A stretch of 64,000 bases of DNA, from contig CP136062.1 in the NCBI GenBank assembly GCA_032622095.1, positions 195,993,887 to 196,057,886 on the forward strand, given 5' to 3'. Origin of the DNA: Siphonodentalium dalli (lineage: Eukaryota > Mollusca > Scaphopoda > Gadilida > Siphonodentaliidae). The number at the start of each line of letters is the position of its first letter. Position 1 is the first letter of the stretch. Shown here piece by piece: positions 1-11,872 of the stretch. A program made the translations under genes and the position numbers. The notes below the pieces were generated by a model. The model was given only the letters and a program-made list of their open reading frames with translations, had not been told where the DNA came from and made no database searches.

Positions 1-1285
1 GACTGTAAATTGTTCTTTAAATACATAGTGAAATAAATGCACCACAGTTCCTGACATTTTCTTGAATAATACCGCCCACATACTGACACTAACCCCGAGA
101 GAGGATAACAAAACACGCATACATTCATGCTATAAAGACATTATCCTTTAGTCCATCCGACTGTTTTGAGGGAGGCTAGCATATTATTATCCAGACAAAA
201 GTGTACGTAGTTGAATCAGAAAGGCTTCGAAACGGATCTGGAAATACAATCTTACCACACCAAATAAAACCGACACGCACGACATTCGATATCTTAAACA
301 TGCACCAGGTGTAGGGGTGGTGTATACAGTGGCCCATTTCATTCCCACTATCATGGCGCATGTCCACAAACTAGCACCGCGAGCATTGTTCTTCTCTGCT
401 GGGAGATATTCGACGAGACAACTGCGGGGCGTCACACAGTTTGCTTCGGATAATGGTCAAGAAGTGTGGGTAGTCTGTACACTAGGGTCTTCTCCTTAGC
501 AGATAGACATCTGTCCAAGGGAATGAGACAGCAAGCAACCTTCGAAACACTGTCGAAGTTGTCTACATATGCCAATGCGTTCGCTGAGTTTGTGAGTTGA
601 CGAACCATCTATTGAGAAGTGACTAGCTAACTGGTTCGCCAGGTGTACATGTCGTTATCCCATGGGGTATGAGACACATACATATATATGACCTTCTGTA
701 AGGTAGACACCGGAAAATGAATTGTTTGAAACGTTATGATTAGAGGGACCCTACTCCCAGGAAGTGGTGAATACTTTGTCGGTGTGAGCGACCTAGATTT
801 ATCAGACAAAGAAATGGAAGCTGGTCCAGATAATTATGGACGTGACGTGGCAAATCAGAATCTGTTATCAGATAGTTGTTCTGATAAAACTATTCGGTGC
901 ACCTACGCTTACGGCCATTATCGGCGCTAAGTGGAGACTGATTTTCGAAATGCCACATCGCGATATTAATTGTGGTGTTTCATCTTTCCAGAAGGATACG
1001 AGCTATGTTATGCGTTTTGATACCTTTACGTTTCTACTAGTAGATGGTTTATGTACAGTTTCGTCCATACATACCGATATTATGACAAAAAGTTGAAATT
1101 AATATGTGAAAATATCGATTTCTAGCCGCCAATTTAGCACCGATCTTGGCTGTGGGTATCAATTGCCAAACCATAATGAATACTTCATGTCACTATTCCA
1201 TATCAACATGTAATGGTGGATAGAAATCGCGAAACAATAACGCCTTTCGTAGGAAAGTAAAGGAATGTAGACTTGTTTTCAAATT
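1..1285. other. No gene recognised
   Basis: Only short open frames occur here, several opening on non-ATG codons. I see no splice-consistent exon chain, RNA gene or clear repeat until the repeat that begins near 1286. Confidence 0.5.
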
Positions 1286-2304
1286 TCGGTCGCCATTTTG
1301 GCCGCCATCTTTGATTTGGAAAACCATTTCTTGCATGAGATGTAAGGTAATTACTTCACCTCAGTATTTCCAACTCAACTGTACGCGTATGGATGGAGTT
1401 GTCTCGACAATAATGCCCAATGATGTGAATATGAGGGAATTTCGGTGATTTTTCAAAATCTGTCCGCCATTGTGGGCGCCATTTTGGATTTGGGGGACTT
1501 TTATTTGGATATAGTACAAGGAAATTTCTTCGCCTAAGTGTTCCCAACTTACAATATTAAGCAGGTGTGGAGTTATCATGACAATAATGCTCACTGATGT
1601 TAAAATCAGCGATTTTTTATTTCTGGTGGCCATTTTGGCCGCCATCTTGGATTTGGGTAAATATTCCTCAACTCAGGTATAAGAGGAATCCTAGCTCGAG
1701 TATCTCCTGCAAATATATATGCATGGCTGTTGTTATAATAGCAATAACATTCATTGATTCGAAACATAACATCGCGTTATTAACGAACATTCGGCTTTGA
1801 CCTATGATACCGGCATTTGGGAAAACGTGATATCGGACAAAAATATCCCGCAATGAATGCATATTATGGTCCCTATGTGTTCGCCAATGACTCCTCTATA
1901 TGATAAATGTACAACATGACGCAAAAGTTCTAACATTTTCCCACAGAGACAAACGAAAGGTGGTAACATGTCAGAAAAATAGCATATTTTCACATTTCGG
2001 TGGCCATCTTGACCGCCATATTGGATTCTGGTGTCGGATTTTTGGCTAATTTGTAAGGGTTTTATATTAGCATAACGAATCGATCGGAAAACAAGACCGC
2101 ATGTGCTATCATCTTTACTATGGTGCATTTTACAAAAATGGCCGCCATGATGGATGCCATCTTGTCTGGAGTCTCTGCGGCCATTTTTTTTTCTTGTTAA
2201 CAAGTGAAAAAAATTAGAGGAGACCTTAAGGAAGAAAATTAGTGGGTTGAAGTTAAGTCCTGGGGGGGGGTGCAGAGGTCGACCAATATCTCCTGGACTG
2301 ATAT
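1286..2304. repeat. Dispersed ~1 kb repeat, copy A
   Basis: This stretch aligns along its length with 5509-6547 in the same orientation, with scattered substitutions and a few short indels (for example extra bases in the second copy near 5836 and 6355). It carries repeated GGCCGCCAT / GCCATTTTGG motifs, which also occur in other repeats of this window. The open frames inside are low-value and are partly shared with copy B. Both copies end near the phrase AATATCTCCTGGACT. It is probably a non-autonomous interspersed repeat; the class is not identified. Confidence 0.75.
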
Positions 2305-2460
2305 ATGCACGAACGAATAGTTATAAAACATGCAGATTATCTTGCAATTTAGGGTGAGTGGTTTGGGGTGGCTGGCCCCGGGATTGTCGAAAGGGCCGAG
2401 AGGCCCGTTTCCTTAATCCCTCATGTTTTGCCTTTATTGAGATCAATAAAAAAAGCATGT

Positions 2461-3109
2461 TTAATAAGTTTTCTTCTGTTTTTGCTGTTTCTTTGTCTCT
2501 GCTGGTTCCGAAGGAGTAGGTGGATAATAGACGTGCGTTTCTAATTTGAATCCAGCCTCGTTTCGGATGGAATATCGGATCTTTCTGTCAGCTGGATCGG
2601 CCGCATCTGCACCCTTGTAGATGTTTCTTTCGAGGATGAGGGCTTTGTCTGCTTTTGTAAATGGATAGTTTCCTCTGGCCTGTTGGAGTTTGTATAAGAG
2701 GTCTCTGTGCAGGCGGTCGAGTCTGTCCTTCTTTGACTCTCCCTGGGGGCTGGTGAAACCGGCTGCCCTTCGTACCTCGGTGTCATCGGTGGAGACGGTG
2801 GTGTTGGTTCAATCTCCATTTCCGAGTCCTCAGGGGGAGTCTGGATGGTGACGACAGCAGGGACCTCCGGCAGATCCACGGAGTCCCTGCTAGCTGGTCT
2901 AATGTCCCCTGTCTCCAGGCAGGTCGGGTCGTCTGGGCGTCTCTCAGACAACTCCGACCCACCGGCTGTGACAGTGGACGGCTGAACCACACGGGGAGGG
3001 TGACCGGCAGATCAACGGTCACCCCATTCTTCTTCTTCCACTTTGCCCGTCTGGCGGCATCCCTTCTCCGTCTTGCTGGTGTTTTCTTTCTCGGAGGTTC
3101 TCTCTTCAT
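2461..3109 (-). pseudogene. Broken retroelement ORF1-like (basic, Pro/Ser/Thr-rich) fragment
   Basis: Read leftward from an ATG at 3109, the frame begins with a very basic segment (MKREPPRKK, then an RRRRDAARRAKWKKK-like block). Near 2990 the open frame changes to one rich in Pro, Glu, Ser and Thr, and near 2570 it changes again to a Lys/Gln-rich tail ending in TAA at 2461-2463. The arrangement of a basic N-terminus, disordered middle and Lys-rich end resembles nucleic-acid-binding ORF1 or gag-like proteins of invertebrate retroelements. At least two frameshifts make it non-functional. No enzyme domain is visible, and the family assignment is inference. Confidence 0.35.
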
Positions 3110-5090
3110 GTTACGGCTGGTGGCTTTGGCGTAACTGTCCCGGGCAGCAGACTTCTGGGTGCCAGCATCTTCCGTTCGGAACTCAATGCAAAGGACCAGA
3201 TATCTTGCAATTCATAAGCCGGTCGTTTTTATCGGAATATTTGTTTTTATTTTTGCCGCCATTTTGGTCTCTATCGTCGGGTTTGCGTAACCATAATAAT
3301 GGCCTTAAATATTATAAGATGCAGACTATGCAATAAAATTCCGTGACATATATGTGGATATTTGTGAAATTTGGGGAAGGGTTACATTTTTTTCTATTAT
3401 TTCTCGACTTGTACATAGTTGATGCACGTCACTTTGTCTGAATTGCCATGCACTTTTGACGCTTCACGTTACATTCTTTACCAAGATGTCGCGAAATTTG
3501 GAAATGTGTCAATTTTTTTGGTATAGAGTACCCTGTGAAACATAGCGAAAATCGTTATTTTGTCATCTGTTTCGGCTCGGCGCCGTCTGAATTTGAAAAC
3601 TAGACTATTTAATTTTCCCATAAGAGAAATGCAAACTCCATGCAGGGTTTGTAAAAAAAACATCCGTTGATGACTCGGTAAGACCACTGCTACCGGCGAC
3701 GTTTTACCCACATTTAGTGGACTTTCGCGATAGTATAAGATTTATTATATCATCACTTGCAATTAGCCAATCAGCGTCGATATATAGTGACGGTATATGA
3801 ACCCATATTAGGTCGGGGACCAAATATGAAATCAATATTAGGTGCTTATCCGCAATCTTGTTTTTTTCTCCAGAAACTCAGTCGCTTCGAGAATATTTTT
3901 GGTGTATTTTGACTCCAAGAAAGGGGATATCTGTCGGAAATCATTGTCTGTGAATTTAAAGACATAGTACCATGTGCAAAAACCTGCATGCGATATATTT
4001 GAGGAATTCTAAACACTCATAAATAAACTATCAAACTCAACAAGTTGTCCTACTTCTGGTAATTAGCCATTGACTCAATGCGTTGACGTTCAACGCCCAT
4101 GGCGCGTCACTGTGACGTTACATAAGTTATTGTTACCCTCCTCCCTATTTTCCACCCTTCTGATTGGCCCATGTCCTGTCACGTGCCGGGCGACAAATCA
4201 CACTGTCGCCCGCTGAGCCGGGAGACATTGTTTTTGTCGCCCGCTTGATGTTATATTGCAAGTATATCTCCAAGCACACACTGCAGTAACTCATCTATTT
4301 CACATCACTGCAACGTACTAAAATCATAGTTCTTATATACCCCACGCATTCGCAAAACACACCAGTTGTGGTGTTTGCTAATTTGCATATATTTAGTGAA
4401 CACTAATATTCGAAATTTTAAGTTGATACTTTTATCGGACAAGCGTTATTATGTACTTTTAATATCGAAACATCTCGGTGATTCAATATGTTCATGTCGA
4501 CATTATGGTGTAAGATTGAAAGAGTGGATCCCTTGAGGTTGGTTGGTTATAAATGTCTGCTGGTAGACAACGTAATGCATACGTTCGTCGCGAATGAATG
4601 GTACTGTAAGCTTATCCATGATATCAGACCGCTCCGCGATGTCTGCACTGTGATCATAGAAGTATTTTTGTGTGATGATCGCCATGTATTTGGGAGCACT
4701 GACACATATGAATGTACATTAATGAAATTGACAACTTCCCAATAGCTTTCGGGGAAGACCGTTATGAAATGAACATCGTGAGTAAATTCCGCACAGAAGA
4801 CGACATTGAATATGCCACATTTCAGAAGGCCATAACATACCTATATGGCTTATTGGTTTACATTGCATGTACCGATATTGACGATTTAACCACCAAAATG
4901 ATCGTAAATAAACGCTGATTATCAAACGCTTGACTATCTTTATGGAACAGAAATCCTATAGGACGATAAGTAGTTACTGAACATATACATAATCGGGAAA
5001 TAAATTTAAGCACTCGTGACTCAGTGCAACATCGTGCGTGTGGATGGCAAGGATTTTTTTATGTGGTATAGTCGGATAACAAAACAGTTG
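3110..5090. other. Mostly anonymous; two overlapping unknown ORFs
   Basis: No recognised gene. From an ATG at 4488 an 85-residue frame runs to 4745. A second frame (4712-4918, 68 residues) overlaps it and ends beside an AATAAA near 4908. Together they could be one frameshifted unknown protein or chance. At 4188-4245 a short segment repeats GGGCGACAA and its complement, related to the hairpin at 5098. Confidence 0.25.
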
Positions 5091-5097
5091 TTGCCCT

Positions 5098-5225
5098 TCT
5101 TCTCGGGAGACATCGAGATTTGTCACCCGCTCGAGAACGGAATGTCTCCCTCGGAGCTGCGCTCCTCGGGAGACATTCCGTTCTCGAGCGGGTGACAAAT
5201 CTCAATGTCTCCCTCGACAGCGGGC
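5098..5225. repeat. Near-perfect ~45-bp hairpin
   Basis: Left arm about 5103-5150 and right arm about 5167-5214 are inverted copies with very few mismatches, built around GGGAGACAT and its complement, GTCACCCGCTCGAGAAC and GGAATGTCTCCC. The loop is only about 16 bases and is GC-rich (GGAGCTGCGCTCC, itself a short palindrome). A GGGCGACAA motif follows the right arm and also occurs at 4188. The structure suggests the end or core of a foldback element. Confidence 0.75.
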
Positions 5226-5508
5226 GACAACTGTATAATGGCCATATAGTCGGATTCCTTATGTCATTTTGCATTTTTGGTTTGTTAAAAGCGATCTAAA
5301 AACGGATTATGTATGCCTAGTAAGTGTGTTTTCGGGATTGACTTGTTTCCATTCTTGAATTTTGGCGGGTCGGCCTAAATCGGGGTCAACATCATTTAGA
5401 GAGCGTTTCGTATTTACAGAAAACGATATATGGTGCCATCTGGCGTATGGTGATCGGTGCGATTTGAAACTTCTCCAAACTACTAGATATGACCATTACA
5501 TGTATTTT

Positions 5509-6547
5509 CGGTCGCCATTTTGGCCGCCATCTTCGATTTGGAAAACACCTTATTGCATGAGATGTAATGTAATTACTTCATCTCAGTATTTACAACTCAA
5601 TTGTAAGCATGAGTGGAGTTGTCTCGACAATAATGCCCAATGATGTGAATATGAGGGAATTTCGGTGATTTTTCAAAATCTGTCCGCCATTGTGGGCGCC
5701 ATTTTGGATTTGGGGGACTTTTATTTGGATATGGTACAAGGAAAGTTCTTCGCCTAAGTGTTCCCAACTTACAATAGTAAGCAGGTGTGGAGTTGTCATG
5801 ACAATAATGCTCACTGATGTTAAAATCAGCGATTTTCGGCGATCTTTTATTTCTGGTGGCCATTTTGGCCGCCATCTTGGATTTGGGTAAATATTCCTCA
5901 ACTCAGGTATAAGAGGAATTCTAGCTCGAGTATATCCTGCAAATATATATGCATGGGTGTTGTTATAATAGCAATAACATTCATTGATTCGAAACATAAC
6001 ATCGCGTTATTAACGGAGATTCGGTTTGGCCTATGATACCGGCATTTGGGAAAACGTGATATCGGACAAAAATATCCCGCAATGAATGCATATTATGGTC
6101 CCCATGTGTTCGCCAATGACTCCTCTATATGACAAATGTATAACATGACGCAAAAATTCTAACATTTTCCCACAGAGACAAACGAAAGGTGGTAACATGT
6201 CAGAAAAATAGCATATTTTCACATTTCGGCGGCCATCTTGGCCGCCATATTGGATTCTGGTGTCGGATTTTTGGCTAATTTGTAAGGATTATATATTAGC
6301 ATAACGAATCGAGCGGAAAACAAGACCGCATGTGCTATCATCTTTACTATAATGGCGATCAAAGAGACCTGGTGCATTAAAACAAAATGGCCGCCATGAT
6401 GGACGCCATCTTGTCTGGAGTCTCTGCGGCCACTTTTTTTTCTTGTTAACAAGTGAAAAAAATTAGAGGAGACCTTAAGGAAGAAAATTAGTGGGGTGAA
6501 GTTAAGTCCTGGGGGGGTGCAGAGGTCTACCAATATCTCCTGGACTA
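5509..6547. repeat. Dispersed ~1 kb repeat, copy B
   Basis: Second copy of the repeat at 1286-2304, same orientation. It shares the paired GCCATTTTGGCCGCCAT blocks near 5515 and 5858, the central region about GATATCGGACAAAAATATCCC (near 6058), and the end AATATCTCCTGGACT. On its right it abuts a retrotransposon reverse-transcriptase fragment (6535-6838). Confidence 0.75.
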
Positions 6548-6838
6548 ACTGGGTAGGGAAGAAACCCGTTTCCGTAAAAGATGGAAGATAATGGTATAAG
6601 TTGAATTTATGGAGAGTATCAGATATATCTTTTAGAAATCCTGTCATCGGACGACCGTATATTCGATTACCGTGATAATTGAATAGAAATACACCGAGAG
6701 CTGCTCTGTGATTCCGTGGTAAGTTGATCAGTGTTCCAAGAAACAATAATTTTCTCCGCTGAATTTCGTACTCAATAGGGAGAAGTCCGAGTAGTGATAG
6801 GGATAATATTGTATTACTGCGTTTCGGAATGCGCTGTA
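6535..6838 (-). pseudogene. LINE reverse-transcriptase C-terminal fragment
   Basis: The minus-strand frame between about 6838 and 6535 reads through a phrase typical of the end of non-LTR retrotransposon polyproteins: a Leu-rich LLGLLPIEYEIQRRKLLFLG segment, followed about 45 residues later by a DISDTLHKFNLYHYLPSF-type segment. In such proteins this region follows the reverse-transcriptase domain. It is a fragment: catalytic motifs are missing and the frame runs directly into repeat copy B at the left. The match is from memory of the family, not from a search. Confidence 0.45.
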
Positions 6839-6859
6839 AATTCGCGTATGATGATATGT

Positions 6860-7698
6860 ATGGGAGGCCCTTTTCACATTTATTATTTATTTGCGCTTAA
6901 GCGCAAATCATTTGCGCTTAAGCGTAAATCATTTGCGCTTAAGCGCAAATATGTGTCTATCAATTTATTTGCGCTTAAGCGCAAATCATTTGCGCTTAAG
7001 CGTAAATACCTAACGCTCCCTTACTTCCCTCTGATTGTGAATGATTGAGTCCATCTCATAGTAAATTATGATGGGCCCATAGTAATAGCCCCATACAGAC
7101 TCGAAGTTGAAGAAAAAACATATTTCCATATGCATATCAGCATCTCTGTCCCTGGTGTCCCAGGAATTGGTGTCTCACTCCCAGAGCTCTAGTATATTTT
7201 ATTAAAGGAATATCTCCTGCACAGATATATACCATTTCCATGACCATAAAAAGGGAATTAGGGGTTGTCGGGGGGCTTGCTTCATTCATATGGTGTTCTT
7301 ATTGACTTGAAATAGGGGGGGGAACCCTATTTTCATATTATCAGCATCCCTGTCCCCAAGAAATTGTGTCTCTATCACAGAGATCAAGTATATTTTATAA
7401 ATGAGACATATCCTGCACAGATCTATACCATTTCCATGTCATAAAAGGGATCTAGGAGTTACTGAGGGATTGCTTCCCTCATATGGTGGGCCTATATAGA
7501 CTTGAGTGATGTGTTTAGACCTGTGCCATTTAAAATTAATTCAGGGGGGAATCAATGAATATTAATTTTTATTTGCGCTTAAGCGCAAATATGATCTATT
7601 TGCGCTTAAGCGCATCTGATTTGCGCTTAAGCGCAAATGATAGAGGTTATTTGTGCTTAAGCGTAAATAAATAATAAATGTGAAAAGGGCCTCCTATA
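6860..7698. mobile_element. Palindrome-rich transposon-like element with TIRs
   Basis: The ends GGGAGGCCCTTTTCACATTT (near 6862) and its complement (near 7675-7697) are inverted repeats of about 40 bases. Each continues inward into tandem copies of the palindrome TTTGCGCTTAAGCGCAAA: about five at the left end (6890-7008) and four at the right (7570-7670). The ~550 bases between are AT-rich with a diverged internal repeat (CTCCTGCACAGATATATACC near 7213 and 7407). A partial copy of one end lies at 46745-46860. It carries no coding sequence and is probably a non-autonomous DNA element. Confidence 0.7.
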
Positions 7699-9214
7699 GA
7701 TATGCGCGTACTGATATTCCTAAAAAATACTAAGTATGAAACACAGACGTAGTTTTAAACGGAATGGATGTGATCAGATGATTCTTGCTGGCTACAGTTG
7801 CGATCAAAATTTAACACTTAACCCTATGGAGAATTTCGTGTTATGCTCAAACGTTGATTGTAATATCACTTATTGGCAATCGTGCGCAAATATATGAAGT
7901 TTAACACTCGTGTTTGACCCACTGTAACTATCCGTGATTTAATAGTTGCAACATATGATATAGTTATGCCTCAAGATACAGTAATTGGCAAAAGTAAGTG
8001 TCGAATGGTTTTGTAGTTTCGATAATATGCAGCCTGTTCAATCAAATGAAAATATTCACAACAAGACTGTTCACGATGTGATTACATATTATATCATTGT
8101 TTTATTTTATACTTGTCTGTATTGTTGTCCACTGACTAGTTTTAAAACCACATCGTTGATCATAACGGGATGTAGTATCACAAATACTCATGTATAGATG
8201 GTAGTTGTTCGCTGTCATTAACATAATCGTTGTCATAGGAGTCTATCCCACATGCAATGAGAGAATCTGTGTTTTCGCCTACTGATAAACGGACATTTCG
8301 GTGCAGCTGAGATCTTTACTATAGCGGTATAGGCTTTGCTTTCACGCTTCCCACGTCAGTTACATTTTAACAACTTCAGTGCAGCGACAGACACCCAACA
8401 TTCACCATCAATATTCTGACCACAGATAATCTCCACGCTTCGTGTATAGCTGTGAAAATCAAGTAAATTCGAATTTCCACTAGAGTAGAGCTTAATGAGT
8501 AAAATAGGTATCTACCATAGATGCATTTTCCTGCATTCCGAGTAGGTGCTTAGTAACCACTACTAATGAGCTATCGGGCCCGGTGGCAAAGTCTCCCGAT
8601 CTTATAATGATCAGTGGCCTATGCAGAACATGACTGCATATATAGTTTTAGACATGCATGTGCCCAACTTTGAACAAAGCCAGCACCATGTGATTAGACA
8701 CTGACTAAATTAAGGCAATACCAATAAATAATTAGTACACAATTGTGGTATTTGATTAGCAACCGTTGCTAACCTTAAATAAGATATCTGGTTCACTTTG
8801 ACGACCGGGTATATCTCAAATTTCACATTTGGGTATTAACTGTATCGGAAACGCAAACGTTGAATTACGACCCTATAAGCTATAATTGCAATTTCCAGTG
8901 AATTCCTGGTAATTTCTTAGACTAAGTTTCTCGATCTTATAATGATCAATGGCCCATGGGGCACAAACATGTACAGTTTCATATCTGTGTCACCATTTGA
9001 ACATAACCAATACCATCTGATTATAGACACTATCTCATTTACGGGAAAATACCATGGCCGGTTCAAAGCCAAGTATAGTATTGGGGGAGAACGATCCATT
9101 AAGCCTAAGTCGATGGTTTGTTCACAACAGATGGAGTCATGATACAGTATCACTGGGGGTAAGCTGCTCCGTGGGAAGCGGTTCGCTTGTGATAAAAGCT
9201 CCCAATGCATGAAA
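7699..9214. other. No gene; weak local duplication
   Basis: I see no gene. Segments near 8589-8710 and 8925-9040 are diverged copies sharing CGATCTTATAATGATCA. A ~50-base stretch at 9152-9205 is an inverted copy of a segment at about 37991-38045 and 39037-39091 (core GAAGCGGTTCGCTTGTGATA), so it is part of a dispersed repeat. Confidence 0.4.
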
Positions 9215-9575
9215 ACTGGAATTTATTCATTGCATAAATTCCGGATAAATGTGCATAAATCTGGATAAATCAGAAATTTATTCACTGAATAAATGTGCAT
9301 AAATCCGGAAATTTATGCACATTTATTCACAATTTATTCATGAATAAAGGCCGACATTTATACACAATTTATTCACTGAATAAACCCACGTTTATTCAAC
9401 GGAATAAACTCGGCATTTATTCGTACGTTTATGCACATTTATTATCGACCTGTTTATGCATAAATGCAAATTTATTCACTGAATAAAGCTGCATAAATAT
9501 ATATATAGCTACATTTATTCTGGTTATAAACTCCAGTTTATGCACATTTATACCCCGTATAAATTATTTGGATTT
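9215..9575. repeat. AT-rich cluster of TTTATTCA/TGAATAAA palindromes
   Basis: About twenty short, imperfect palindromes of the type ATTTATTCACTGAATAAAT and GTGCATAAATCC repeat at irregular spacing. The same vocabulary (TGCATAAATTCAGGGTCC, ATTTATGCAACATTTATG) recurs at 32780-32940. An open frame through it is a by-product of the repeats. No coding function is visible. Confidence 0.6.
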
Positions 9576-9937
9576 GAACATATATATCCATATATATTTG
9601 TGAAATCTACATTATGGTGACATTTGGCTTGGTACCAGCATATAAGGCGACACGGATGTGTATATCTAACTATACATATACACATGTGTCGCCCTGATTC
9701 TGGTATCTCCATGTGTAGTAATTTGCCAACAAAATGCTGCCCTATTTTTGTTGGTTATACCAGTCACAAATATAATATGAACTACTTCGACATGGCACTT
9801 TGTGTCATAGTTGTATCTTGCCGTCATCAATTTTCGTAGTCTCTGCAATAAAGAATAAAAATTAAATAATTAAGTGATCGCATGGGAAATAAGTATAAAC
9901 GATAAAATATTAAAACTAAAGATTTTTTTTCTGCTAA

Positions 9938-11105
9938 AGAGTGATATCGCCCTTCAAGGAACACAATTTTACGGGATTAAAATTTTGTAACATCATGGAT
10001 CTATTGTATATTGAATTTTTATGCGATATGACAAAGCGTGATATCACCCTTTCATCACCACAATTTTACTCCATTCAAACTTCAAAACGGGATTACATCA
10101 TGGACTTACTGTACAATGCATTTATATGTGATATGGCAAAGGGTGATATTACCCTTCCATTACCATAATTTTACGCGATTCTAACTTCAAGACCGGATTA
10201 CATCACGGATATATTGCACAATGAATTTATATGTGAACTGGCAAAGGGTGATATCACCCTTCCATTGTCACTACTTTACGCGATTTTAACTTTAAAACAG
10301 GATTACATCACGGATATATTGTACAATGAATTTATATGTGAACTGGCAAAGGGTGATATCACCCTTCCATGCTCACTATTTTACGCGATTCTAACTTCAA
10401 AACGGGATTACATCATGAATATATTGTACAATTAATTTATATGTGAACTGGCAAAGGGTGATGTCACCCTTCCATGATCACTATTTTACGCGATTCTAAC
10501 TTCAAAACAGGATTACATCACGGATATATTGTACAATTAATTTATATGTGAACTGGCAAAGGGTGATATCACCCTTCCATGATCACTATTTTACGCGATT
10601 CTAACTTCAAAACGGGATTACATCATGAATATATTGTACAATGAATTTATATGTGAACTGGCAAAGGGTGATATCACCCTTCCATGATCACTATTTTACG
10701 CGATTCTAACTTCAAAACATGATTACATCACGGATATATTGTACAATGAATTTATATGTGAACTGGCAAAGGGTGATATCACCCTTCCATGATCACTATT
10801 TTACGCGATTCTAACTTCAAAACGGGATTACATCACGGATATATTGTACAATGAATTTATATGTGAACTGGCAAAGGGTGATATCACCCTTCCATGATCA
10901 CTATTTTACGCGATTAAAACTTCAAAACGGGATTACGTCATGGATATATTGTACAATGAATTTATATGTGAACTGGCAAAGAGTGATATCACCCTTCCAT
11001 GATCACTATTTTACGCGATTAAAACTTCAAAACGGGATTACATCATGGATATATTGAACAATGGATGTATATGTGATGTTAGCAAAGGATGCTATCACCC
11101 TAACA
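9938..11105. repeat. 105-bp tandem array, about 12 units
   Basis: The palindrome GGGTGATATCACCC recurs about every 105 bases (near 9940, 10037, 10142, 10247, 10352, 10457, 10562, 10667, 10772, 10877, 10982 and 11088). The first and last units are more diverged and the inner ones are near-identical. Each unit also holds TTTTACGCGATT, GGATTACATCA and TATATTGTACAATGAATTTA. Because 105 is divisible by three, frames stay open over several units, but stops in many units argue against coding. This is a satellite or minisatellite block. Confidence 0.9.
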
Positions 11106-11866
11106 TGACCACAATTGCAATTTACGCGATTAAACTGATGCGAATTGATGAAAGAATGAATCTGCAACATAAATTGTGAAATATCTTTATTTCATATTCA
11201 CATATATGTTAACTTACCCTTGGTAAAATTAATAATTAGAAAATGAATTTAAAAACGATGTGGAGATCATGTTCTAACCCAAGCAAATATACCCCCATTG
11301 AAGACGATGCCTTATTTTAGACAAAACATGCGAAAACAAATCCATATAAATACTTGCCTCATGCCTCATGGAACAGGTCTGCACTGTAGCAGTGTTGGGA
11401 AGAAAAGGACGATATTTCCGACGCTGGTTTCTGTTATCTGATAGAGTTCTCGCAATGTATGCTTGCTGCCGACATATGGTAACAAGAAAACTAAGATGCA
11501 TGCATCAGGTCGGCCGTGAACTATCTACCATAGCATTGTTGTAGCTATCGATTATACATTTTGAAACACCTGTCTGTATGTATGTATGTGTGTATGCATG
11601 AATGCATGTGTGTATGTGTTATATATAGACTCTAACACTGCTCGAATTTGGTATTTAACGTGTCAACTTGACCTCGCTCATAGGCATGTTTCTGGACCTT
11701 GACCGATCCGACTAAAAATTTGTGTGTAGGACTACTTCCATCCCGGGAGCAATATGGACGGGTCCAATTTCACGTGGGACCATGTTCTCGAACGTGCTGC
11801 TATGGGCATGTTTCTGGACCGTTTGAACAATAGTTTGGCCAGACGCTGTATATACTGGGTACTGTC
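11106..11866. other. No gene; Polinton left flank
   Basis: No gene recognised. A short purine/pyrimidine TGTATGTATG tract lies near 11575-11620. The segment around 11640-11830 contains two related phrases (GGCATGTTTCTGGACC near 11681 and 11806). It is flanking sequence of the Polinton insertion. Confidence 0.4.
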
Positions 11867-11872
11867 CAGATG
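11867..11872. repeat. Target-site duplication, left (CAGATG)
   Basis: CAGATG directly abuts the left terminal repeat and is repeated at 29117-29122 directly after the right terminal repeat. Six bases is the duplication length known for Polinton/Maverick integrases. Confidence 0.85.

Noticed and set aside
6794-7048. 84-codon frame of FALKRKS repeats
   Set aside because: It is the translation of the GCGCTTAAGCGC palindromes, not a protein.
10214-11057. Open frames reading ICELAKGDITLP repeats
   Set aside because: They follow only from the 105-base period being divisible by three; many units carry stops.
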